Shown here: one piece after another, positions 27,242 to 36,831 of the stretch
Position numbering within the stretch: position 1 is the stretch's first letter
How the letters are laid out: every line of letters begins with the position of its first letter
Source: Bradyrhizobium sp.
GTDB lineage: Bacteria > Pseudomonadota > Alphaproteobacteria > Rhizobiales > Xanthobacteraceae
Reading direction: 5' to 3'
NCBI RefSeq assembly: GCF_017881085.1
Contig: NZ_JADGRI010000005.1
Coordinates: forward strand, 1-48,472
DNA: 48,472 nt
Notes under the pieces: model-generated
What the model was told of the DNA's origin: nothing
Seen by the model: the letters and a program-made list of their open reading frames with translations, nothing else
Databases searched by the model: none
Program-made: the position numbers and the translations under genes

Positions 27242-27255
27242 TTGATCTATCTCAT
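27242..27255 (+). promoter_or_regulatory. Degenerate FixK box TTGATCTATCTCAT upstream of the USP-CBS pair
   Basis: 8 of 10 conserved positions of TTGAT-N4-ATCAA; centre about 60 bp before ATG, similar to fixN and fixG spacing. Confidence 0.4.
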
Positions 27256-27308
27256 CCTGGGCTTCGATTCCGTCTCTAAAAGAGCTCCGTGGCAACGGAG
27301 AAAGTCGG

Positions 27309-28142
27309 ATGACATACGCGACCGTCATGGTCAGCCTGGCGCTTGATCAGCCGAACGAGGCGCGTCTCGACGCGGCGGGGCAGATCGCCGAACGATTCGA
27401 CGCGCGTATCGTCGGGATCGCGGCGTCGCAGTTTACTCCGCCGCTCTATTTCACGTCAGGCGAACTGGCCCAGGACCTGATCGACGAGGGACAGGCATCG
27501 ATCAAGAAACGCATCGGGGAGTTGGAAGTCCGGTTTCGCGACGCGGTAAGGAATCGGGCCAAGCCAGTCGAATGGCGCAGTGCGATCGACTTCCCGGCAC
27601 GCTATATCCTGCGGGAAGCACGTTGCGCCGACATCATCGTCAGCGGTGGAGACAGGGGGGTGCTTTCGGACCCGCTGGCGATGGCCAGCCCGAAAGACCT
27701 CGTGATGCAGGCGGGCCGGCCGCTGCTCATCGTTCCCGATTCGGCCAATTGGCTCGATCTGCGAAGCGTGCTGGTGGCCTGGAAGGATGCCACGGAGGCG
27801 AGGCGGGCGATCGCCGATGCCCTGCCCATGCTGCGCAAGGCCAAAAACGTCACCGTCACGGAAATCCTGGAGCACGACGGTAGCCGGTCGGCCGCCACGG
27901 CGCGGGTCCGTGATGTCGCGGCGTGGCTGTCACGGCACGGCGTTTCCGCCTCCGAGCGCGTTGCGGAGAAGGATGGCGACCAGGACGCGACCGCGCAACT
28001 GGACGGAATTGCCGCCGACGTCGGGGCCGGGCTCATTGTTGCCGGCGCCTACGGTCATTCGCGATTCCGCGAATTGATTCTCGGCGGCATGACGCAGCAT
28101 CTCATCACCCAATCCGCTCGCTGCGTGTTGCTGTCGCATTAG
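27309..28142 (+). CDS. Universal stress protein (tandem UspA-like)
   Basis: C-terminal DVGAGLIVAGAYGHSRFRELILGGMTQHLITQSARCVLLSH. Confidence 0.87.
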   Translation: MTYATVMVSLALDQPNEARLDAAGQIAERFDARIVGIAASQFTPPLYFTSGELAQDLIDEGQASIKKRIGELEVRFRDAVRNRAKPVEWRSAIDFPARYILREARCADIIVSGGDRGVLSDPLAMASPKDLVMQAGRPLLIVPDSANWLDLRSVLVAWKDATEARRAIADALPMLRKAKNVTVTEILEHDGSRSAATARVRDVAAWLSRHGVSASERVAEKDGDQDATAQLDGIAADVGAGLIVAGAYGHSRFRELILGGMTQHLITQSARCVLLSH

Positions 28143-28169
28143 AGGCCAACGCTTTAACCACGGAATCGA

Positions 28170-28607
28170 TTGGATCGCGCCTTGTACAAGTTTCTCGAAC
28201 AAACCGTAGCCGGCTACATGACGCGCGCAGCCAAGACTGTGACGCGCGAACGAACAGTGCGCGAGCTGAGCGAAATGTTCGAGCGAGACGATTTCAACTC
28301 CTATCCGGTCGAAGAGGACGGGCAGGTGGTCGGCATCGTCACCAAATTCGACCTGCTGAAGTGTTTTATCTTTACGCCGAGCCAGATGATTCCGCCGTAC
28401 GAGCAATTGATGAGCCGGACCGTCGGCGACGTCATGACTCCGGAATTCATTTACGTTCGTACCGACACCAAACTGACCCGGGTACTCCAGCTCATGGTCG
28501 ATCACCGCATCAGGAGCGTTCCCGCGATCGACGACGAACATCGATTGTCCGGCATCATCGCGCGCAGGGATGTTCTCAAGGCGCTGGCGGATTGCAGCGG
28601 CGGGTGA
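28170..28607 (+). CDS. CBS-domain-pair protein
   Basis: VAGYMTRAAKTVTRERTVRELSEMFERDDFNSYPVEEDGQVVGIVTKFDLLK and VGDVMTPEFIYVRTDTKLTRVLQLMVDHRIRSVPAID; TTG start. Confidence 0.85.
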   Translation: MDRALYKFLEQTVAGYMTRAAKTVTRERTVRELSEMFERDDFNSYPVEEDGQVVGIVTKFDLLKCFIFTPSQMIPPYEQLMSRTVGDVMTPEFIYVRTDTKLTRVLQLMVDHRIRSVPAIDDEHRLSGIIARRDVLKALADCSGG

Positions 28608-28733
28608 CGCTTCCGTCTGTCCACAGGCGTTTCATCGCCGACGTCGGGAATGAATCGCGTCCATCAAGCCGTTGACTAGAAGCGCTAAAAGACGATTCCC
28701 GGGCTCGGCGTCGGTCTCACGGATCAAACCTAG

Positions 28734-28747
28734 TTGATCTCGATCAA
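28734..28747 (+). promoter_or_regulatory. FixK box TTGATCTCGATCAA upstream of fixN
   Basis: Exact match to TTGAT-N4-ATCAA; centre 62.5 bp before the fixN ATG. Confidence 0.88.
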
Positions 28748-28802
28748 ATCGCGCCCGGTCGGACTGTGGTTGTTTGAGTCGTGTCCTCAAGAGAGAATCC
28801 GC

Positions 28803-30452
28803 ATGAGCCAGGCCTCTAGTTCCAAAACCATGACCATCGGCGAAAGTGGCTTGTCACTGATGTTTGCAGTGACTTCCTTTCTTTGCGTGGTCGCCGCGGC
28901 CAAAGCCGTCGACGCGCCCTTCGCATTTCATGCCTCTCTCGGCGCCGCTGCCAGTCTTGCGGCGGTATTTGTCATCCTTAACCGGTATTTCGACCGCCCC
29001 GCCGCGCTGCCGGCGTATGAAATCAATGGCCGGCCCAACTACAATATGGGTCCGATCAAGTTCGCTTCGGTCATGGCGATGTTCTGGGGAATCGCCGGCT
29101 TTACCGTCGGATTGTTGATCGCTTCGCAACTGGCGTGGCCGTTGCTGAATTTCGATCTGCCCTGGACCAGTTTCGGCCGGCTGCGGCCGCTGCATACGTC
29201 GGCCGTGATCTTTGCGTTCGGCGGCAATGTCCTGATCGCAACCTCGTTCTATGTCGTTCAAAAGACGTCCCGGGTACGTCTCGCCGGCGATCTCGCGCCG
29301 TGGTTCGTCGTTGTCGGCTATAATTTCTTCATCCTCATTGCCGGCACCGGCTATCTGCTCGGGGTCACGCAATCGAAGGAATATGCCGAGCCGGAATGGT
29401 ACGCCGATTTGTGGCTGACCATCGTCTGGGTGACCTATTTGCTGGTGTTCCTGATGACGCTGGTCAAGCGCAAGGAACCGCACATCTTCGTGGCGAACTG
29501 GTTCTATCTGGCCTTCATCCTCACCATCGCGGTGCTTCACCTCGGCAACAATCCCGCACTGCCGGTATCGGTGTTCGGCTCGAAGTCGTACATCGCCTGG
29601 GGCGGCGTCCAGGATGCGATGTTCCAGTGGTGGTACGGCCACAACGCCGTCGGGTTCTTCCTGACAGCCGGCTTTCTCGCCATCATGTATTATTTCATTC
29701 CCAAGCGCGCCGAGCGGCCGATCTATTCGTACCGCCTGTCGATCATCCACTTCTGGGCCCTGATCTTCCTCTACATCTGGGCGGGCCCGCATCACCTGCA
29801 TTACACCGCGCTTCCGGACTGGGCTCAGACGCTCGGCATGACCTTCTCGATCATGCTGTGGATGCCGTCCTGGGGCGGCATGATCAACGGCCTGATGACG
29901 CTGTCGGGCGCCTGGGACAAGCTTCGTACCGATCCCGTACTGCGCATGCTGGTCGTCTCGGTGGCCTTCTACGGAATGTCGACCTTCGAAGGCCCGATGA
30001 TGTCGATCAAGGTCGTCAATTCGCTGAGCCACTACACCGACTGGACCATCGGACACGTGCATTCCGGCGCGCTGGGCTGGGTCGGCTTCGTCTCGTTCGG
30101 CGCGTTGTATTGCCTGGTGCCCTGGCTGTGGGATCGCAAGGGACTTTACAGTCTCAAGCTCGTCAACTGGCATTTCTGGATCGCGACCATCGGTATCGTT
30201 CTCTACATCTCCGCGATGTGGGTTTCGGGGATCCTGCAGGGCCTGATGTGGCGCGCCTATACCTCGCTCGGCTTCCTCGAATATTCCTTCATCGAGACCG
30301 TGGAGGCGATGCATCCATTCTACATCATCCGCGCCGCGGGAGGAGCGCTGTTCCTGATCGGCTCGCTGATCATGGCCTACAATCTCTGGATGACGGTGCG
30401 CGTCGGTGAGGCGGAAGTGCAGTCGCCCGTCGCTCTTCAGCCGGCGGAATGA
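28803..30452 (+). CDS. fixN: cbb3-type cytochrome c oxidase subunit I (CcoN/FixN)
   Basis: Heme-copper oxidase subunit [57 protein letters not shown] at 28803. Confidence 0.96.
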   Translation: MSQASSSKTMTIGESGLSLMFAVTSFLCVVAAAKAVDAPFAFHASLGAAASLAAVFVILNRYFDRPAALPAYEINGRPNYNMGPIKFASVMAMFWGIAGFTVGLLIASQLAWPLLNFDLPWTSFGRLRPLHTSAVIFAFGGNVLIATSFYVVQKTSRVRLAGDLAPWFVVVGYNFFILIAGTGYLLGVTQSKEYAEPEWYADLWLTIVWVTYLLVFLMTLVKRKEPHIFVANWFYLAFILTIAVLHLGNNPALPVSVFGSKSYIAWGGVQDAMFQWWYGHNAVGFFLTAGFLAIMYYFIPKRAERPIYSYRLSIIHFWALIFLYIWAGPHHLHYTALPDWAQTLGMTFSIMLWMPSWGGMINGLMTLSGAWDKLRTDPVLRMLVVSVAFYGMSTFEGPMMSIKVVNSLSHYTDWTIGHVHSGALGWVGFVSFGALYCLVPWLWDRKGLYSLKLVNWHFWIATIGIVLYISAMWVSGILQGLMWRAYTSLGFLEYSFIETVEAMHPFYIIRAAGGALFLIGSLIMAYNLWMTVRVGEAEVQSPVALQPAE

Positions 30453-30463
30453 GGAGCGATTAA

Positions 30464-31198
30464 ATGTCTTTCTGGACTCGGCATCAAATTTTCGAAAAGA
30501 ACTCGATCATCCTGATCGTGGGAATTCTCGCGGTCATCGCGATCGGCGGTCTGGTCGAGATCACCCCGCTGTTCTACCTGAAGAGCACGATCGAGGTGGT
30601 CGACGGCATGAGGCCGTACACGCCGCTCGAGCTCACCGGCCGCAACATCTACGTCCGCGAGGGCTGCTATCTCTGCCACTCGCAGATGATCCGGCCGCTG
30701 CGCGACGAGGTCGAGCGTTACGGTCATTTCTCGCTCGCCGCCGAAAGCATGTACGACCATCCGTTCCAGTGGGGATCGAAGCGAACCGGGCCCGATCTGG
30801 CGCGGGTCGGCGCCAAATACTCCGACGACTGGCATGTGACGCATCTGACCAATCCGCGCGCCATCGTTCCCCAATCGGTGATGCCCGGCTATCCGTTCCT
30901 GGCCGAGACCGAGATCGACGCCGACAACATCGCCGATCATCTGCGGACCAACCGCGCCGTCGGCGTGCCCTATACGGACGATCAGATAGCCAACGCCGTT
31001 GCCGATCTGAAGGCGCAGGCCGATCCAGACAATCCGGGGGTGGATGCGTTCTCGAAACGCTACCCGAAGGCCGTGGCGCGCAATTTCGACGGCAAGCCGG
31101 GTGCTCCGACAGAATTGGACGCGCTGATCGCCTACCTGCAGATGCTCGGCACGCTGGTCGATTTCAAGCTTTACAACGAAAAAGCCAACCTTCGCTGA
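30464..31198 (+). CDS. fixO: cbb3-type cytochrome c oxidase subunit II (CcoO/FixO)
   Basis: Monoheme CXXCH in [25 protein letters not shown]. Confidence 0.96.
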   Translation: MSFWTRHQIFEKNSIILIVGILAVIAIGGLVEITPLFYLKSTIEVVDGMRPYTPLELTGRNIYVREGCYLCHSQMIRPLRDEVERYGHFSLAAESMYDHPFQWGSKRTGPDLARVGAKYSDDWHVTHLTNPRAIVPQSVMPGYPFLAETEIDADNIADHLRTNRAVGVPYTDDQIANAVADLKAQADPDNPGVDAFSKRYPKAVARNFDGKPGAPTELDALIAYLQMLGTLVDFKLYNEKANLR

Positions 31199-31207
31199 GG
31201 CAGAACG

Positions 31208-31372
31208 ATGAGAGCAATCCTAACCGTTCAGAATATCACATCGGATTTCGTCACGACCTTCTGGACGCCGATCTTCGTCGGAATCTTCATCGCAATCGTG
31301 ACTTACGCGCTTTGGCCTCGCAACCAGAAAGCCTTCGACGAGGCGGCGAGAATGCCGTTGCGGGAGGAATGA
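31208..31372 (+). CDS. fixQ: cbb3-type cytochrome c oxidase subunit IV (CcoQ/FixQ)
   Basis: 54-aa ORF MRAILTVQNITSDFVTTFWTPIFVGIFIAIVTYALWPRNQKAFDEAARMPLREE between fixO and fixP; absent as a separate entry in the ORF track. Confidence 0.92.
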   Translation: MRAILTVQNITSDFVTTFWTPIFVGIFIAIVTYALWPRNQKAFDEAARMPLREE

Positions 31373-31379
31373 CAAAATC

Positions 31380-32252
31380 ATGACTGAACATAGCGATTTC
31401 GACCAGATCTCCGGCAGGACCACGACCGGTCACGAGTGGGACGGCATCAAGGAACTGAACACGCCGCTGCCGCGCTGGTGGGTGATCACCTTCTATTTGT
31501 GCATCGTCTGGGCGTTCGGGTACTGGATCGTCTATCCGGCATGGCCGCTGGTTTCCGGATATACCTCCGGCGTGCTGCATTATTCGTCGCGCGCGGACCT
31601 TGCCGTGGAACTGGCTAATCTCGAGAAGATCCGCGGCGACAAGATGGTTGCGCTTGGCGCGGCGTCCCTCGCGGATATCGAGAAGGATCCGGCCTTGCTG
31701 GCGCTCGCGCGCGCCCGCGGCAAGACGGTGTTCGGCGACAACTGCGCGCCATGCCACGGCTCCGGCGCCGCCGGCGCCAAGGGCTTTCCCAACCTGAACG
31801 ATGACGATTGGCTCTGGGGCGGCACGCTCGAGCAGATCATGCAGACGATTCAGTTCGGGGCGCGTTCGGGGCATGCAAAGAGCCACGAAGGCCAAATGCT
31901 CGCCTTCGGCAAGGACGGAACGCTAAAGAAGGAGGAAATCGTTACGGTCGCCAATTACGTCCGGTCGCTGTCGGGCCTGCCCACGCGTCCGGGATATGAT
32001 GCGGCAGCCGGCGCGAAGATTTTCGCCGACAACTGCACCGTCTGTCACGGCGATGCGGGTAAGGGAAATCAGGAAGTCGGGGCGCCCAATCTCACGGACA
32101 AGATCTGGCTTTATGGTTCCGACGAGGCGACGATCATCGAAACCGTCACCAACGGCCGGGCCGGCGTGATGCCGGCATGGGTGGGGCGGCTCGATCCCTC
32201 CACGATCAAGGCCATGGCGGTCTATGTTCATTCGCTCGGCGGAGGGAAGTGA
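31380..32252 (+). CDS. fixP: cbb3-type cytochrome c oxidase subunit III, diheme (CcoP/FixP)
   Basis: Two heme motifs, NCAPCHGSG and NCTVCHGDAG; N-terminal HEWDGIKELNTPLPRWW. Confidence 0.96.
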   Translation: MTEHSDFDQISGRTTTGHEWDGIKELNTPLPRWWVITFYLCIVWAFGYWIVYPAWPLVSGYTSGVLHYSSRADLAVELANLEKIRGDKMVALGAASLADIEKDPALLALARARGKTVFGDNCAPCHGSGAAGAKGFPNLNDDDWLWGGTLEQIMQTIQFGARSGHAKSHEGQMLAFGKDGTLKKEEIVTVANYVRSLSGLPTRPGYDAAAGAKIFADNCTVCHGDAGKGNQEVGAPNLTDKIWLYGSDEATIIETVTNGRAGVMPAWVGRLDPSTIKAMAVYVHSLGGGK

Positions 32253-32388
32253 CCGCCATAGCGTTTTCGAGCGGAGTCGATGCCGGTCCGCGGGATGAAA
32301 ACGCGCCAAACCGACGATTTGCAGCCTCGGTTCTGATTCAATCAGAACGGGGCTTTGGCAAAGGACATCCCCGATATCTGCCGGCTAT

Positions 32389-32402
32389 TTGAGCTGGATC
32401 AA
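32389..32402 (+). promoter_or_regulatory. FixK box TTGAGCTGGATCAA upstream of fixG
   Basis: TTGAG-CTGG-ATCAA, 9/10 consensus; centre 63.5 bp before the fixG ATG. Confidence 0.8.
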
Positions 32403-32458
32403 CCGCGCGTCGGATGCTGGGTCTAGGCTCAGTTGCAAATGCGAGATGAATCCCGCCG

Positions 32459-33922
32459 ATGAACAAGCCCGTACTCCCAACGGAAATGGAATATGACGAC
32501 AACGGGCCGCTTTATGTGGCCCAAAAGAAGGTCTATCCGCAGAGCGTTTCCGGAACCTTCCGCCGCATCAAATGGGGGCTGATGGCATTCTGCCTCGGCG
32601 TCTACTACCTGCTGCCGTTCGTGCGCTGGAATCGCGGCCTCGGCGCCCCCAGCCAGGCGGTGCTGATCGACCTCCCCAACAGCCGCTTCTATTTTTTCTT
32701 TATCGAGCTTTGGCCCCAAGAGGTCTACTATTTTACCGGCCTGTTGATCGTCGCCGCCCTTACGCTGTTCCTGATGAACTCGATGGGCGGACGCATCTGG
32801 TGCGGATATCTATGTCCGCAGACCGTGTGGACGGATCTGTTCTACGCCGTCGAGCGCCTGATCGAGGGTGACCGCCGCGAGCGCATGAGAAAAGACGCCG
32901 CGCGGGGTACGCTGAAGCTGGAGCGCTTCGCCGAGATCACGCTGAAGCATTCGATCTGGCTGATGATCGCATGGTGGACCGGGGGCGCCTGGGTGCTCTA
33001 TTTCAACGACGCGCCGACGCTGGTGAAGCAACTCGTGACGTTCCAGGCACCCATGCTGGCCTATATCTGGATCGGAATCCTGACCGCGACGACCTATGTT
33101 CTCGCCGGGTTCCTGCGCGAGCAGGTCTGCGTCTATATGTGCCCATGGCCGCGCATCCAGGCGGCGCTCACCGACGAATGGGCGCTCAATGTCACCTACA
33201 AATACGATCGCGGCGAAAAGCGTACTTCCCTGAAGAAGGCGATCGAATTGCGGGCGCATGGCGAAACCGCCGGCGACTGCATCGACTGCTATCAGTGCGT
33301 CGCCGTTTGTCCGACCGGCATCGACATCCGCAACGGCCCGCAGCTCGACTGCATCCAGTGTGGCCTGTGCATCGATGCCTGCGACACGGTGATGAAGAAG
33401 ATCGGCCGGGAAACCCGCCTGATCGGCTACGACAACGACATCAACATCCACCGCCGCCAGGCCGGCAAGCCGCCGGTCTATCGCCTCGTCAGGCCGCGCA
33501 CGATCGTCTACAGCGCCATGATCGCCGCCGTCGGGGCGGTCATGCTGTATGCGATGCTGACGCGGTCGCTGCTCGACGTCAACGTATTGCATGACCGCAA
33601 TCCGGTCGCGGTGCGACTGAGCGACGGCTCTGTTCGCAACGCCTTTACGGTTCGGCTTCTGAACAAGCGGGGCTTCGACCGCGTCATCGCGATCGACGTC
33701 GACGGGCCGGCTAACGTCACGGTCCATGTCGTTGGCGTCGATTCCGTCACACCGGACCGGCCGATGATCATCCTGGCGCGGGATACCACAACCGAGCTGA
33801 GGGTTCTCGTCACGGCACCGTTGGAAGAAAATGCCGAAAAATCGATCCCGGTGAAATTCCGCGTCACCGACATCGGGCTCGGCGAGGTCGCATCCGCAAC
33901 CGATCATTTCGTTACTCCCTGA
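32459..33922 (+). CDS. fixG: cbb3 oxidase accessory protein, 4Fe-4S membrane protein (CcoG/FixG)
   Basis: CIDCYQCVAVCPTGIDIRNGPQLDCIQCGLCIDACD dicluster ferredoxin motif; WCGYLCPQTVW. Confidence 0.95.
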   Translation: MNKPVLPTEMEYDDNGPLYVAQKKVYPQSVSGTFRRIKWGLMAFCLGVYYLLPFVRWNRGLGAPSQAVLIDLPNSRFYFFFIELWPQEVYYFTGLLIVAALTLFLMNSMGGRIWCGYLCPQTVWTDLFYAVERLIEGDRRERMRKDAARGTLKLERFAEITLKHSIWLMIAWWTGGAWVLYFNDAPTLVKQLVTFQAPMLAYIWIGILTATTYVLAGFLREQVCVYMCPWPRIQAALTDEWALNVTYKYDRGEKRTSLKKAIELRAHGETAGDCIDCYQCVAVCPTGIDIRNGPQLDCIQCGLCIDACDTVMKKIGRETRLIGYDNDINIHRRQAGKPPVYRLVRPRTIVYSAMIAAVGAVMLYAMLTRSLLDVNVLHDRNPVAVRLSDGSVRNAFTVRLLNKRGFDRVIAIDVDGPANVTVHVVGVDSVTPDRPMIILARDTTTELRVLVTAPLEENAEKSIPVKFRVTDIGLGEVASATDHFVTP

Positions 33923-33944
33923 AGAATCCAAGAAGGAACCCGGC

Positions 33945-34445
33945 ATGAGCAGATCGCACGTTTCACCGAAGCCTCTCACCGGACGCAAGGTGCTTGTCAT
34001 GCTGGTCGCGTTTTTCGGCGTGGTGTTCGGGGTAAACTTCCTGATGATGAAGCTCGCTATCGATACCTTGCCGGGGACTGAAGTGGACTCGGCCTACAGC
34101 GCCAGCCTGGCTTACGAGAAGGAGATCGCGGCGGCGCACGATCAGGACGCGCGGGCATGGAAGATCAATGCCCACGTTCAGCGCGGTACGGATGGCGGCG
34201 CCACGGTGCAGGTCGAGGCGCGCGACAACAAGGGCGTACCGATGTCCGGCCTGACGTTTCAAGGCCGCTTCGAACGGCCGACCGACCGGCGAGCCGATCA
34301 GTCGGTTGGACTCACGGAAGTCGGCGGCGGCGTCTATCGCGGCAACGCGCCGCTGATCGCTCCCGGACAATGGGATCTGGTGCTCGAAGGCGACGCGGCG
34401 GGACAGCGGATGTTCCTGTCTAAGAATCGCGTGCTGCTGAACTAG
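33945..34445 (+). CDS. fixH: cbb3 oxidase assembly protein (CcoH/FixH)
   Basis: N-terminal TM segment, FixH-like domain, position between fixG and fixI. Confidence 0.92.
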   Translation: MSRSHVSPKPLTGRKVLVMLVAFFGVVFGVNFLMMKLAIDTLPGTEVDSAYSASLAYEKEIAAAHDQDARAWKINAHVQRGTDGGATVQVEARDNKGVPMSGLTFQGRFERPTDRRADQSVGLTEVGGGVYRGNAPLIAPGQWDLVLEGDAAGQRMFLSKNRVLLN

Positions 34446-34457
34446 GAAAACCCGACC

Positions 34458-36650
34458 ATGCAGGCGACGCGCGACTTCTCCCATTATGTGAGGGATGCAG
34501 GCCCGGGCCTGCAGCACATCGACCTTGCCATCGAAGGCGTCAGCTGTGCCGGATGCATGTCGAAGATCGAGCGGGGGCTGTCGGCGATCCCCGACGTCAC
34601 GCTCGCGCGCGTCAATCTGACCGACCGTCGCGTGGCGCTGGAATGGAAGCAGGGCACGCTCGATCCCGCCCGCTTCATCGACCGGCTCGCGGAGCTTGGC
34701 TACAAGGCCTATCCGTTCGAAACCGCGGGCGCGGAGGCGGCGGAGGCCGAACAATCGCGCTTTCTGATGCGCTGTCTCGGGGTCGCGGCATTCGCGACCA
34801 TGAATGTGATGATGCTTTCGATTCCGGTGTGGTCCGGCAATGTCAGCGACATGATTCCGGAACAGCGGGATTTCTTTCACTGGCTGTCGGCGCTGATCGC
34901 GCTGCCGGCGGCGGCCTATGCCGGCCAGCCTTTCTTCCGCTCGGCATTCCGCGCACTGCGCACCGGCAACGTCAACATGGACGTTCCGATCAGTATCGGC
35001 GTGATTCTTGCGCTTGCGATGTCGGTGGTCGAGACCATCAATCACGCCGAGCATACCTATTTCGATGCCGCGATCATGCTGCTGACGTTTCTCCTGGTGG
35101 GACGCTACCTCGACCAGAGCATGCGGCGGCGAACGCGGGCGGTCGCCGGAAATCTCGCGGCGCTCAAGGCGGAGACCGCGACCAAATTCGTCGGCGCCGA
35201 TGAAATCTCGCAAGTCCCGGTCGCTGCGATCTTTCCGGGCGACATTGTGCTGCTGCGGCCGGGCGAGCGTTGCGCGGTCGATGGCACCGTGATCGAAGGC
35301 CGCTCCGAGATCGACCAAAGCCTGATCACCGGCGAAACCCTGTACGTCACCGCGGAGCAGGGCACCTCGGTCTATGCCGGCTCGCTCAACATCTCCGGCA
35401 CATTGCGCGTGCGGGTTTCCGCGGCATCGGAAGGTACGCTGCTGGCGGAGATCACCCGGCTGCTCGATAATGCGCTGCAGGCGCGCTCCCGCTATGTGCG
35501 GCTCGCGGACCGGGCGTCGCGGCTCTATGCGCCGGTGGTGCATGCCACCGCGCTATTGACCGTGCTTGGCTGGGTGCTGCTGGGCGCCAGCTGGCACGAC
35601 GCCATCGTTACAGGCGTGGCGGTTCTCATCATCACCTGCCCCTGTGCGCTGGGTCTCGCGATCCCGACGGTGCAGACCGTTGCCTCCGGCGCGATGTTCA
35701 AGGCTGGCGTCCTGCTCAATTCCGGCGATGCGATCGAGCGGCTGGCCGAGATCGACTGGATCATCTTCGACAAGACCGGAACCCTCACGTTGCCCGATCT
35801 CGAAGTGGTGAACGCCGCCGGCATCCCCGACGAGGTGTTCCGTCTCGCGGGCCAGCTCGCGCTGGCAAGCCATCATCCGGTCGCCGCCGCCGTGGCGCAG
35901 GCGGCGGGCGCGAAATCGCCTTTTGTCGGCGCCGTCGAGGTGCCCGGGCAGGGCGTGCGCGGCATGCTCGGCCAAACCGAGATGAGGCTGGGAAGGCCGT
36001 CGTTCTGCGACGCGGAGCAACTGGCGAACGAGCGCGCGAAGCTCGACCCGGAAGCCTCCATCGTGGCGTTCAGCCTCGGCGAAGCGAAATACGTGTTCGC
36101 CGTGCGCCAGGCGCTGCGCCCGGACGCGCGAGCGATGATCTCGGCGCTGCAGAAGCGCAACATCCGGCTTGAAATTCTCTCGGGCGACCGGGAGCCTGCG
36201 GTGCAGGCGGCGGCGCGAGCGCTCGGCATCGGCGAATGGCGTGCCGGCGTGACGCCGGCCGACAAGATCACACGGATCGAGGATCTGAAGCGGCAAGGCC
36301 ACAAGGTGCTGATGGTCGGCGACGGCCTGAACGATGCGCCGTCGCTCGCCGCGGCGCATGTCTCGATGTCGCCGATCAGCGCCGCGCATCTGAGCCAGGC
36401 GACCGCCGATCTGGTTTTCCTCGGCAAACCGCTGGCGCCGGTGGTCGCGGCCATCGATTATGCGCGCAAGGCGCTGTTTTTGATGCGGCAGAACCTCTGG
36501 CTCGCGATCGGCTACAATCTTCTGGCGGTTCCGATCGCGATCGGCGGCGTGGTGACCCCGCTGATCGCGGCAGCTGCGATGTCCGGCTCATCCATTCTGG
36601 TCATGCTGAATGCGCTTCGCGCCCGCCGCGTCGCCAAGGGGAGAGCGTGA
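34458..36650 (+). CDS. fixI: Copper-translocating P-type ATPase (CcoI/FixI)
   Basis: HMA motif EGVSCAGCMSKIE, CPC (ITCPCALGLAIP), DKTGTLT, MVGDGLNDAPSLAAA. Confidence 0.95.
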   Translation: MQATRDFSHYVRDAGPGLQHIDLAIEGVSCAGCMSKIERGLSAIPDVTLARVNLTDRRVALEWKQGTLDPARFIDRLAELGYKAYPFETAGAEAAEAEQSRFLMRCLGVAAFATMNVMMLSIPVWSGNVSDMIPEQRDFFHWLSALIALPAAAYAGQPFFRSAFRALRTGNVNMDVPISIGVILALAMSVVETINHAEHTYFDAAIMLLTFLLVGRYLDQSMRRRTRAVAGNLAALKAETATKFVGADEISQVPVAAIFPGDIVLLRPGERCAVDGTVIEGRSEIDQSLITGETLYVTAEQGTSVYAGSLNISGTLRVRVSAASEGTLLAEITRLLDNALQARSRYVRLADRASRLYAPVVHATALLTVLGWVLLGASWHDAIVTGVAVLIITCPCALGLAIPTVQTVASGAMFKAGVLLNSGDAIERLAEIDWIIFDKTGTLTLPDLEVVNAAGIPDEVFRLAGQLALASHHPVAAAVAQAAGAKSPFVGAVEVPGQGVRGMLGQTEMRLGRPSFCDAEQLANERAKLDPEASIVAFSLGEAKYVFAVRQALRPDARAMISALQKRNIRLEILSGDREPAVQAAARALGIGEWRAGVTPADKITRIEDLKRQGHKVLMVGDGLNDAPSLAAAHVSMSPISAAHLSQATADLVFLGKPLAPVVAAIDYARKALFLMRQNLWLAIGYNLLAVPIAIGGVVTPLIAAAAMSGSSILVMLNALRARRVAKGRA

Positions 36651-36814
36651 TGGAAGTGATGGTCATTCTGGTGCCGCTGGCACTCGGACTTGGGCTGGTT
36701 GGCCTGCTCGGATTCCTCTGGTCGCTCAAGAGCGGTCAGTATGACGATCTCGAGGGCGCGGCCTGGCGGGCCATCGCCGATGACGAGCCGCCGCAGGAGA
36801 AGCCGGCTGAGTGA
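36650..36814 (+). CDS. fixS: cbb3 oxidase maturation protein (CcoS/FixS)
   Basis: 54-aa MEVMVILVPLALGLGLVGLLGFLWSLKSGQYDDLEGAAWRAIADDEPPQEKPAE; ATG overlaps the fixI stop (TGATG). The ORF track gives a longer out-of-context 192-aa frame. Confidence 0.92.
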   Translation: MEVMVILVPLALGLGLVGLLGFLWSLKSGQYDDLEGAAWRAIADDEPPQEKPAE

Positions 36815-36831
36815 GGCGCTGCAGAGCCTCC

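Noticed and set aside
28854-30314. 486-aa antisense ORF opposite fixN
   Set aside because: Shadow of the conserved cbb3 oxidase subunit I.
36813-36830. GAGGCGCTGCAGAGCCTC as a shared fixS/glgA terminator
   Set aside because: Only a 5-bp outer stem with a mismatch and no U-tract; too weak to annotate.
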